A stretch of DNA of 24,339 nucleotides. It comes from Chloroflexota bacterium. GTDB taxonomy: Bacteria; Chloroflexota; Dormibacteria; CF-121. Made by a program: the position numbers and the translations under genes. The stretch lies in assembly GCA_005880605.1 (NCBI GenBank), contig VBIS01000061.1, positions 1 to 24,339 on the forward strand, given 5' to 3'. Positions 1 to 5,484 of this stretch are shown one piece after another. Numbering within the stretch: position 1 is the stretch's first letter; each line of letters starts with the position of its first letter. The notes below the pieces were generated by a model that did not search any database, was not told where the DNA came from, and saw only the letters and a program-made list of their open reading frames with translations.

Positions 1-1097
1 AGACGTGGCGTGGGCGCTGGGATAGCTTCTGCCTCGTCATACCCAACTGGACGGTGCAGCTGCCTGGCGGCCGCTATCGCGGCGATGACCCCGACGGCTT
101 CATGCCCAGGGACCAGATCGTCAGTCACCTGGTGGCATACGCGGAGAGCTTCCACGCGCCGGTGCGCGATGGCGTGACCGTCACCAACCTTGAGCATGCC
201 GATGACGGCACGTTTCTTCTCCGCACCTCGTCTGGAGAAATTCGAGCCAGGCAAGTCGTGCTCGCGTCGGGTGGATACCAAAAACCACACCGGCCAGCGG
301 CCGCGGCTCAGCTGCCGGCCTGGGTCCACGCCATCGATGCCGAGGATTACGTTAATCCGGCTGCGCTGGCACCGGGCAAGGTGCTCATCATCGGCAGCGG
401 TCAGACAGGCTGCCAACTGGCCGAGGAGATCTTCGAATCGGGCCGGGATGTAGCGCTGGCGTGCGGTCGTGCCCCGTGGATTCCGCGCCGGCTGGATGGT
501 CGCGACACCATTGCCTGGTTAAACGAAACATCCTTCTTTGATGTGGGGTTGAGCGATCTTCCGAGCCCACAGGCGCGGCTCCTGGCCAACCCGCAGATGA
601 GCGGCCGCCTGGGCGGTCACGACTTGAACTTCCGAACGCTGCAAGCGCAGGGCGTCCAGTTGCTGGGTCATTTCATTGGCGTCGCTGACGGCCGAGCCCA
701 CTTTGCCGCCGACCTGGCTGAGTCGGTCGCGTTTGGCGACACGCGGTTTGCCGATGTCTGCGAGCTCATCCGCAAGGCCTGTGCCGCCGCATCAATACAA
801 GCCCCCGAGATGGCGCCGCCGCCGCCTTTCAGGGCCGACGCGCCGGAGGTCCTGGCGCTTGCGGACGTCGGCACCGTGATCTTCACGTCCGGTTTCCGGC
901 CTGATTACGCCAGCTGGGTACGATTTCCGCAGGCGTTCGACGACGGGGGTTTCCCGATCCAGCAGGACGGCTCGAGCGCCATCGTCCCCGGACTGCATTT
1001 CATGGGCGTCCATTTCCAGCGCAAGCGCAAGTCGGCGACGTTGCTTGGGGTCGGCGAGGACGCGACCGTCCTGGCCGAGAGGATCGCGAAGCGCTAG
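1..1097 (+). CDS. FAD/NADPH-dependent monooxygenase-like oxidoreductase (5' truncated by window edge)
   Basis: This is the C-terminal part of a flavoprotein of the flavin-containing monooxygenase/CzcO superfamily. The frame is open from base 3, before any start codon, and reads RGRWDSFCLVIPNWTVQLPG, a conserved stretch that normally follows the N-terminal FAD-binding glycine motif, so the FAD motif lies outside the window. The GTG at 54 is therefore internal. A second dinucleotide-binding motif, GSGQTGCQLAEE, lies at about 113-124 counted from base 54 and fits NADPH binding. The C-terminal LHFMGVHFQRKRKSATLLGV carries the end of the FAD domain. The substrate cannot be told from sequence; related proteins oxidise soft N or S atoms or carry out Baeyer-Villiger reactions, and MSMEG_0569-type proteins of nitrilase clusters are similar. 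The stop codon TAG overlaps, inside a CTAG tetranucleotide, the stop of the convergent gene. Confidence 0.85.
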   Translation, partial: TWRGRWDSFCLVIPNWTVQLPGGRYRGDDPDGFMPRDQIVSHLVAYAESFHAPVRDGVTVTNLEHADDGTFLLRTSSGEIRARQVVLASGGYQKPHRPAAAAQLPAWVHAIDAEDYVNPAALAPGKVLIIGSGQTGCQLAEEIFESGRDVALACGRAPWIPRRLDGRDTIAWLNETSFFDVGLSDLPSPQARLLANPQMSGRLGGHDLNFRTLQAQGVQLLGHFIGVADGRAHFAADLAESVAFGDTRFADVCELIRKACAAASIQAPEMAPPPPFRADAPEVLALADVGTVIFTSGFRPDYASWVRFPQAFDDGGFPIQQDGSSAIVPGLHFMGVHFQRKRKSATLLGVGEDATVLAERIAKR

Positions 1098-1471
1098 AGG
1101 ACGGCCTCGTCGGTGGCGAGCTGATCCAGGATCTCCTGGCGCAGCGCGGTCTCGTCTCGCTCGCGGATGCTCTTTAGGTTGCGGAAAGGGCGGTCGAGGC
1201 CCATCCGCCCATGAATCACCCAGGCGCCGCCCTGGGCGAAGGCCATCAGGTTGACCTCATAGAGGCGGCGCCCCTTGTTCTTCCAGGCGAGCGTCCAGCG
1301 CGGCGGACGGCCCTGGTAAGTCACGCGACCGCGGCCGCCCAGCTTCTCGCGGTTGAGCGCGGCGAGCTGCTCCTGGACCATGGCATCGAGGGCGGTCAGC
1401 AGCTGAAACAGGCGTTCGCGGTAGTTGTCGACGCGCCCCTGGAGGTTGAAATCCGCCTGGGTGACCGGCAT
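1094..1471 (-). CDS. Small conserved hypothetical protein, 125 aa
   Basis: Unrecognised protein of 125 residues beginning MPVTQADFNLQGRVDNYRER. The reading frame is open further upstream, but the ATG at 1471 is the first sensible start: the extension would run through the thyX promoter. A purine-rich GGGGAGAAAG lies rather far (about 15-20 nt) upstream, and a TATCAT -10-like hexamer lies 8 nt before the ATG. The protein is mostly polar. An N-terminal helix (about residues 12-40) could be amphipathic, and a middle part rich in Arg, Lys and Trp (GRPPRWTLAWKNKGRRLYEV) looks like paired beta strands. There are no cysteines and no transmembrane segment. It converges on the flavoprotein gene with overlapping stop codons and diverges from thyX. 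No function is assigned. Confidence 0.6.
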   Translation of the reverse strand: MPVTQADFNLQGRVDNYRERLFQLLTALDAMVQEQLAALNREKLGGRGRVTYQGRPPRWTLAWKNKGRRLYEVNLMAFAQGGAWVIHGRMGLDRPFRNLKSIRERDETALRQEILDQLATDEAVL

Positions 1472-1479
1472 CTCGGACC

Positions 1480-1485
1480 ATGATA
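1480..1485 (-). promoter_or_regulatory. Candidate -10 box for the 125-aa gene
   Basis: TATCAT on the minus strand lies 8 nt before the ATG at 1471, five of six matches to TATAAT. No clear -35 is seen. The spacing implies a transcript that starts at or just before the start codon. Confidence 0.3.
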
Positions 1486-1490
1486 CTTTC

Positions 1491-1516
1491 TCCCCAAGAT
1501 TTCCACAGATTGGGGA
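1491..1516. promoter_or_regulatory. Inverted repeat in the thyX divergent region
   Basis: Arms TCCCCAA (1491-1497) and TTGGGGA (1510-1516) are perfectly complementary with a 12-base spacer. The element lies just upstream of the minus-strand gene and about 13 bp from the thyX -35. It could be a protein-binding site or part of a short leader hairpin of the minus-strand gene; the sequence does not decide. Confidence 0.35.
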
Positions 1517-1528
1517 TAAAAGTTGACC

Positions 1529-1558
1529 TTGACACAACATGTTGTGGAGTCGCACAAT
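1529..1558 (+). promoter_or_regulatory. thyX promoter with NrdR-box-like palindrome between -35 and -10
   Basis: TTGACA at 1529-1534 and CACAAT at 1553-1558 are 18 bp apart, giving a fair sigma-70-type promoter. A perfect 14-bp palindrome with half-site CACAACA occupies 1533-1546, overlapping the end of the -35 and filling the spacer, where a bound repressor would block RNA polymerase. Over 16 bases (1532-1547) it matches the published NrdR-box consensus acaCwAtATaTwGtgt at 13 positions. Transcription would begin about 6 nt before the thyX ATG. Confidence 0.5.
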
Positions 1559-1571
1559 AGGGCGGCCCCGG

Positions 1572-2423
1572 ATGGAAACCGCGATCGATGTCCAGCTGCT
1601 GACGCACACGCCCGACCCGGTCCGGGTGATGTACGTCGCGTTCCGGACCTGCTACTCACGCTTCACGCCACAGGAGATCTGGGCCGACATCGAGTCGGGC
1701 AAGATCACCCAGGAGAAGATGAAGGCCTTCATCTTCGACAAGTTGAAGAGCGGCCATTCCTCGCCACGCACCCAGGTGTATTTCACATTCGCGGTCAGTG
1801 GTCTTTCCCGCTCCGCCAGTCACCAATTGGTGCGCCATAACAACGGCATCACCTTCGACCAGCAGTCGCAGCGCTATTACGCCTTCAAGGAAGCCGACTT
1901 TCCGTACGTCGTGCCGGAAACGTGGGAGCAAGCCGGCCTTCGCGATGAGTACCTGGCGTTCATGCACCGCGTCGGCGAGCTCTATGACCAGGCGCTCAAG
2001 GCGGGCGTCCCCGCGGAGGATGCCCGCTTTCTCCTTCCCAACGCCGCCTCGACCAACCTGACCTTCACGGTGAATTTCGAAGAGTTCCTCCACATCGCCG
2101 ATCTGCGCCTCTGCTGGCGGGCGCAGTGGGAGATTCGGCACATGTGGGCCAGGGCCCGCAACGCGCTCAAGGCCAAATTCCCGGAGCTGGCCAAGCCGGT
2201 GCAGCCGAAATGCGGGGACCAGCGACTCGGCTACTGCGATGAGCCGATGGCGGAGTACCTCAAGTGTCCACTCGGGGCCCGCCGGATCCGGCTGCACAAA
2301 GACGAGATCGTGGCGGCAGCAAAGGCCGGCCGGACGCTGGAGTCGAGTCCTCTCACCGAAGAGGACCTATCACTGCTGACTCCAAAGCCGGAGTTCGAGA
2401 AGGTCCTAGCCGGAACAAATTAG
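1572..2423 (+). CDS. thyX: Flavin-dependent thymidylate synthase ThyX, 283 aa
   Basis: ThyX makes dTMP from dUMP with methylenetetrahydrofolate and NADPH, using FAD; it replaces ThyA. Recognisable blocks are GHSSPRTQVYFTFAVSGLSR (61-80), the Ser-containing SQRYY (99-103), ARFLLPNAASTNLTFTVNFE (about 152-171) and LRLCWRAQWEIR, followed by a C-terminal part with Cys in PKCGDQRLGYC and KCPLG. The signature normally written RHRx7S reads RHN and has one extra residue before the Ser (RHNNGITFDQQS, 88-99), so the third signature residue is not Arg. The start chosen is ATG 1572; the in-frame ATG at 1539 lies inside the promoter palindrome and is rejected. The ribosome-binding site is weak (AGGGCGG) and the leader very short. 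The gene is 45 bp upstream of the SHOCT-like unit, which has its own promoter. Confidence 0.93.
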   Translation: METAIDVQLLTHTPDPVRVMYVAFRTCYSRFTPQEIWADIESGKITQEKMKAFIFDKLKSGHSSPRTQVYFTFAVSGLSRSASHQLVRHNNGITFDQQSQRYYAFKEADFPYVVPETWEQAGLRDEYLAFMHRVGELYDQALKAGVPAEDARFLLPNAASTNLTFTVNFEEFLHIADLRLCWRAQWEIRHMWARARNALKAKFPELAKPVQPKCGDQRLGYCDEPMAEYLKCPLGARRIRLHKDEIVAAAKAGRTLESSPLTEEDLSLLTPKPEFEKVLAGTN

Positions 2424-2432
2424 TAACTACGC

Positions 2433-2466
2433 TTGACAGTTTGACAAGCCAGACTTTATAGTCTGG
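2433..2466 (+). promoter_or_regulatory. Strong promoter with operator-like inverted repeat over the -10, leaderless start
   Basis: TTGACA at 2433-2438 and TATAGT at 2457-2462 are 18 bp apart; a second TTGACA sits at 2441-2446. A perfect inverted repeat, CCAGACT (2449-2455), spacer TTAT, AGTCTGG (2460-2466), overlaps the -10 hexamer, the classic place for a repressor site. The -10 ends 6 nt before the ATG at 2469, so the transcript should start at the start codon itself. The DNA-binding-like DUF2089 protein encoded second in this unit is a candidate for binding here; that is inference. Confidence 0.65.
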
Positions 2467-2468
2467 CA

Positions 2469-3197
2469 ATGACCAAGCCTGATCGGCGTGAAATCTTGAG
2501 CCGGGTCGCCGCCGGCACCATCACTCCCGAAGAGGCCGCCGCCCAGCTCGATGCGATAAACCAAGGCGAGGGCGACCAACAAACCATCCACCGGGTGCGA
2601 ATCGTCAAACGGCTCGGCGCGGCTGAGATCATCGGGGACCCAGCTGTCCGCGATGCGGTTGCCGAAGGGCGACACCGCGTACGCATCGATGGTGACCAGA
2701 TGATCATCGAGGGCGAGACCGGCGACGAACCGGGCAGCTTCATCACCAGGACATGGTTTGGATTTCCTGAACACATGAGTGGCGATCGCCTTGTCGTCAG
2801 GGTCAACCCGTCACTCGCGATCGATCTGCACCTCCAGGCTGGCAGCGGCCGAATCCGTGGTGTCGAGGGGCCGATCCGCGCCGATATCCAGGCAGGGTCG
2901 GCGACGATCGACGGTTTCCGCAACCCCCTCAATCTCACGGTCCAGGGTGGCTCTATCCAGGCGACCGGGCGGCTGGCTGATGGCGAATCACGAATCGCAT
3001 GCGACGCCGGATCGGTCAACCTCCACCTGGAGCGTGGCAGCAGTGTGCGGCTGAACGCCCGCGCGCACATGGGCAAAGTCAGTCTGCCGGGGGAGGCAGG
3101 CGCGCGCGGTGCTCAGGATGTGACCATTGGCGATGGCACGGCGTCGCTCATCATCGAGACCAACATGGGCTCCGTCAAGGTGACCGCCGACCAGTGA
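2469..3197 (+). CDS. SHOCT-like N-terminal domain plus DUF4097/YvlB-like beta-repeat protein, 242 aa
   Basis: Residues 8-28 (EILSRVAAGTITPEEAAAQL) form the short helix-turn-helix hairpin found at the start of YvlB-like proteins. From about residue 90 to the end the protein is built of short beta strands punctuated by GS motifs (AGSGRI, AGSATI, GGSIQA, AGSVNL, GSSVRL), the pattern of DUF4097-type parallel beta repeats. It has no signal peptide, transmembrane segment or cysteine pair, except a single Cys in RIACDAGSV, so it is probably cytosolic or peripheral. The ATG coincides with the predicted transcription start. Its stop overlaps the GTG of the next gene (GTGA), so the two are translationally coupled. 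YvlB-like genes are often linked with envelope-stress genes; the molecular role is unknown. Confidence 0.8.
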   Translation: MTKPDRREILSRVAAGTITPEEAAAQLDAINQGEGDQQTIHRVRIVKRLGAAEIIGDPAVRDAVAEGRHRVRIDGDQMIIEGETGDEPGSFITRTWFGFPEHMSGDRLVVRVNPSLAIDLHLQAGSGRIRGVEGPIRADIQAGSATIDGFRNPLNLTVQGGSIQATGRLADGESRIACDAGSVNLHLERGSSVRLNARAHMGKVSLPGEAGARGAQDVTIGDGTASLIIETNMGSVKVTADQ

Positions 3198-3559
3198 ACG
3201 ACGAACTTCGATCCGCGCCGCGCGACTGCCCGGTGTGCGGCGGGAAGTTGGCGCTGACGCGGCTCAGCTGTCGCTCGTGCGGAACGGAGCTCTCGGGCGG
3301 CTTTGAAACGTGCGAGTTCTGCTCGCTCGGTCGGGAGGATCGTGATGTGTTGCGCGTCTTCCTGGCCTCGCGGGGAAACATGAAAGATCTCGAACGGCAT
3401 CTGGGCGTCAGCTACCCAACCGCCCGGGCACGCTTCGATGCCTTGCTGGGCAGGCTCGGCCTGAGCGAGAAGGCGGAGCCCGATCCCCGCCTGCAGATGC
3501 TGGAACAGCTTGCGCGCGGGGAGATCGATGTTGATGAAGCCGATCGCCGGCTTTCCTGA
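3194..3559 (+). CDS. DUF2089-like protein: zinc ribbon, HTH-like region and C-terminal SHOCT-like module, 121 aa
   Basis: The start is GTG 3194, overlapping the preceding stop by 4 bp; the frame is open far upstream but that part is a shadow of the first gene. Residues 12-15 (CPVC) and 26-29 (CRSC) make a zinc ribbon, followed by another Cys pair in ETCEFC (40-43). Residues 48-90 (DRDVLRVFLASRGNMKDLER, then HLGVSYPTARARFDALL) look like a winged-helix or HTH DNA-binding domain. Residues 99-120 (QMLEQLARGEIDVDEADRRL) repeat the module found at the N-terminus of the first protein. This arrangement is that of DUF2089. It probably acts as a regulator, perhaps of its own operon through the inverted repeat at 2449-2466; this is inference. 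Confidence 0.82.
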   Translation: MNDELRSAPRDCPVCGGKLALTRLSCRSCGTELSGGFETCEFCSLGREDRDVLRVFLASRGNMKDLERHLGVSYPTARARFDALLGRLGLSEKAEPDPRLQMLEQLARGEIDVDEADRRLS

Positions 3560-3565
3560 CAGGAG
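3560..3565 (+). promoter_or_regulatory. Strong Shine-Dalgarno for the third gene of the SHOCT unit
   Basis: AGGAGG lies 5 nt before the ATG at 3571. It stands out because neighbouring genes start leaderless or by overlap, and it supports the small 99-aa frame as a real gene. Confidence 0.7.
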
Positions 3566-3570
3566 GCACC

Positions 3571-3870
3571 ATGACCAACCTCGATGCGATGTGCCGGCAG
3601 ACGTTTGACCGGCATCAAGAGCGCCTGGCCGAGGCGGCGCGCCGGCGGCTCGTCTCGAGCCGGTCCGAAGATTTCGTCACCCACGCGTCCGCCCGGCCAT
3701 GGCGCGTCGCGGTCGCCGGTTGGTTGCGCAGCATCGCTGATCGGCTCGAACCGATGGCCGAGCGGCCCCAGGTCGCGATGCTCCGCGCGGTCGCCCACCG
3801 CGAGATCAGCGTCGACCAGGCGCTGCGGTTGCTCGACGAGCGTAAGGGACATCGCTCGGCCATCGTCTGA
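3571..3870 (+). CDS. Small protein with SHOCT-like module, 99 aa
   Basis: This small basic protein follows the DUF2089-like gene after 11 bp and has a strong AGGAGG ribosome site. Residues 1-60 are polar and Arg-rich with predicted helices and a central aromatic patch (ARPWRVAVAGWLRSIADRLE) that could be an amphipathic, membrane-touching helix. Residues 69-90 (AMLRAVAHREISVDQALRLL) align without gaps with the module in the two preceding proteins. I do not recognise residues 1-65. The shared module and tight spacing suggest that the three products act together, possibly by pairing of the modules. Confidence 0.72.
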   Translation: MTNLDAMCRQTFDRHQERLAEAARRRLVSSRSEDFVTHASARPWRVAVAGWLRSIADRLEPMAERPQVAMLRAVAHREISVDQALRLLDERKGHRSAIV

Positions 3871-3875
3871 CGCGT

Positions 3876-3881
3876 TAGGAT
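3876..3881 (+). promoter_or_regulatory. Candidate -10 box of bioY, leaderless geometry
   Basis: TAGGAT ends 6 nt before the GTG at 3888. The 15 bases from here through the GTG match 12 of 15 bases of the corresponding stretch before the gene at 13389. No -35 is evident. Confidence 0.4.
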
Positions 3882-3887
3882 TTCCCC

Positions 3888-4451
3888 GTGCGACCCGCAT
3901 CGGCGACAGCCACGCTCGCGCGTTACTGGATTCCGGAGCGATCGTTTCTGAGCGACCTCGGCCTTGTGGTCGGGTTCAGCCTCTTCACTGGGCTGATGGC
4001 GCACGTCGCCATTCCGCTGCCCTTCACGCCGGTCCCCATCACCGGGCAGACGTTTGCGGTTCTGCTGTGTGGCGCGCTGCTGGGATCGCGGCTGGGCACC
4101 GCGTCGATGCTCCTCTACATCACCGAGGGCATGGTCGGACTGCCGGTTTTCGCCGTCGCTCCGGCTAATGCCGCGACCTACGGTTACCTCGCCGGCTTCG
4201 TGGCCGCGGCTTTCGTCGTGGGATGGTTCGCCGATATGGGATGGACGAAAGACCTGCCCCGTACGGTCGTCGCCATGATCGCTGGAGAGGCGGCCATCTA
4301 CTTTTTCGGACTGCTCTGGCTGGCGCACTTCGTCCCTGAGTCGAAGGTGCTCGACTTCGGCCTCTTCCCCTTTTTGATCGGGGACGCGATCAAGCTGGCG
4401 GCGGCGGCGGTCGTCGTCCCCGCCGGGTGGCGCCTCAGCCGCAACCGATGA
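3888..4451 (+). CDS. bioY: Biotin transporter BioY (ECF S component), 187 aa
   Basis: BioY is the biotin-binding membrane subunit of an energy-coupling-factor transporter. The family signature is clear: FTPVPITGQTFAVLLCGALL, then GSRLGTASMLLYITEGMVGL, then PVFA. About six hydrophobic segments can be seen (roughly 24-45, 52-70, 75-92, 100-120, 128-150, 160-182). The length is normal for the family. The start is GTG 3888, with a -10-like TAGGAT 6 nt upstream and no Shine-Dalgarno, so the message is probably leaderless. No bioM/bioN-like ATPase or coupling gene is in the window; BioY can work alone or with a shared ECF module. It overlaps the Nudix gene by 4 bp. Confidence 0.93.
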   Translation: MRPASATATLARYWIPERSFLSDLGLVVGFSLFTGLMAHVAIPLPFTPVPITGQTFAVLLCGALLGSRLGTASMLLYITEGMVGLPVFAVAPANAATYGYLAGFVAAAFVVGWFADMGWTKDLPRTVVAMIAGEAAIYFFGLLWLAHFVPESKVLDFGLFPFLIGDAIKLAAAAVVVPAGWRLSRNR

Positions 4452-4849
4452 TCGCCTATTGCGTCATCGCCCTGATCGAAGATCGCGGGCGCGTGCTCCT
4501 GGGCCGACGTGACATCGAGCCAGGCCGGGGATTGTGGGGACTGCCCGGCGGGTACGTCGACTGGGATGAACATCCGGAAGCCGCGCTGGTTCGCGAGTGC
4601 AGCGAAGAGATGAAGGTCGAGGTCGAACCGCTCGAGCTGCTACCGGTCCAGCACATCGTCGTGGACGACGAGGGGATCGTCTTCCTTCCATACCGCGCAC
4701 GGTTGATCGGCGGTGAGCCCGCGGCGGGTGACGAGGTGCAGGAGGTTGGGTGGTTCAAAGCTAGTGGCCTGCCGCCCATCGCCTTTCCCAGCCATCGCCA
4801 GGTGCTCCAGCGCTGGATGCGGGACCTCGCGACCCGCGGCGTCGCCTGA
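4448..4849 (+). CDS. Nudix hydrolase, 133 aa
   Basis: A one-domain Nudix protein hydrolysing some nucleoside-diphosphate-linked compound. The Nudix box Gx5Ex7REUxEExGU is present at residues 35-57: GYVDWDE, seven residues, then RECSEEMKV, with Lys where the late Gly usually is. The preceding GRGLWGLPGG is typical. The start chosen is ATG 4448, which overlaps the bioY stop (ATGA); the in-frame ATG at 4427 lies inside bioY and is less likely. Substrate is not predictable; ADP-ribose-, NADH- and mutT-type enzymes share this box. It is coupled to bioY upstream and to the cobalamin adenosyltransferase downstream. Confidence 0.9.
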   Translation: MIAYCVIALIEDRGRVLLGRRDIEPGRGLWGLPGGYVDWDEHPEAALVRECSEEMKVEVEPLELLPVQHIVVDDEGIVFLPYRARLIGGEPAAGDEVQEVGWFKASGLPPIAFPSHRQVLQRWMRDLATRGVA

Positions 4850-5484
4850 GGCCAACCGTCATCGCACGCAAGAGCATCGTCACCAAGACGGGGGATGGGG
4901 GAGAGACCGGCCTGCTTTATGGCGGCCGTGTCTCAAAAACCGACCCGCGCACCGAGGCCTATGGCGCGGTCGACGAAGCGATCTCCGCCCTGGGAGTGGC
5001 GCGGGCGCTGATCAAAGATCGCGGCCGGCACGCCATCGTCCTGCGGGTGCAGAGCGAGCTCTTTACGGTCGGCGCCGAGCTGGCCACGGACGCGGCCGAG
5101 TACGACAAGCTGCAGCAGCATTTCATGGTGGTGACGCCGGATGTCACCAGCCGGCTGGAGGCCGAGATCGACGACCTCGAGCGGCGGGTCCCGCTGCCGG
5201 ATGCGTTCGTCATCCCGGGTGGCACCCCGGCAGCCGCGGCCCTCGACGTGGCGCGCGCCGTGTTGCGTCGCTCCGAGCGACGCATCGTTGGCCTGCAGCA
5301 AGCTGGACAATTGCGCAACCCGGAGGTGATGCGCTACGCGAATCGGCTGTCGGACCTACTCTTCATGCTGGCGCGGGCGGAGGAAGGTAGCGCGATCAAA
5401 CCGCTGACGGGACGGCGCGTGGCCCGCACGCCTTTAACGCCAGCCCGCACTCGTCGCGCACCCAAGCGTCGGCCTCGCGGCTAA
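4846..5484 (+). CDS. PduO-type cob(I)alamin adenosyltransferase, apparent non-canonical start
   Basis: The enzyme transfers the adenosyl group of ATP to cob(I)alamin to make coenzyme B12. The N-terminal ATP-binding motif SIVTKTGDGGETGLLYGGRV and the helix-bundle motifs AYGAVDEAISALGVARA, PGGTPAAAALDVARAVLRR and YANRLSDLLFMLAR are all present. The conserved N-terminus is encoded upstream of the first ordinary start (GTG 4996), and no in-frame ATG, GTG or TTG exists between the stop at 4762-4764 and 4996. I use CTG 4846, which overlaps the Nudix stop as CTGA exactly as other coupled genes here overlap as ATGA or GTGA; ATC 4861, with GAGG 9 nt before it, is the alternative. The basic tail after GSAIKPLTGRR runs 89 bp into the convergent queG. 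Confidence 0.85.
   Translation: MRPTVIARKSIVTKTGDGGETGLLYGGRVSKTDPRTEAYGAVDEAISALGVARALIKDRGRHAIVLRVQSELFTVGAELATDAAEYDKLQQHFMVVTPDVTSRLEAEIDDLERRVPLPDAFVIPGGTPAAAALDVARAVLRRSERRIVGLQQAGQLRNPEVMRYANRLSDLLFMLARAEEGSAIKPLTGRRVARTPLTPARTRRAPKRRPRG

Noticed and set aside
1656..2297. Minus-strand open frame of 213 codons
   Set aside because: Antisense shadow of thyX.
4713..5390. Plus-strand frame of 225 codons over the Nudix/adenosyltransferase junction
   Set aside because: Out of frame with both proven genes; Arg/Gly/Pro-rich translation typical of an off-frame shadow.
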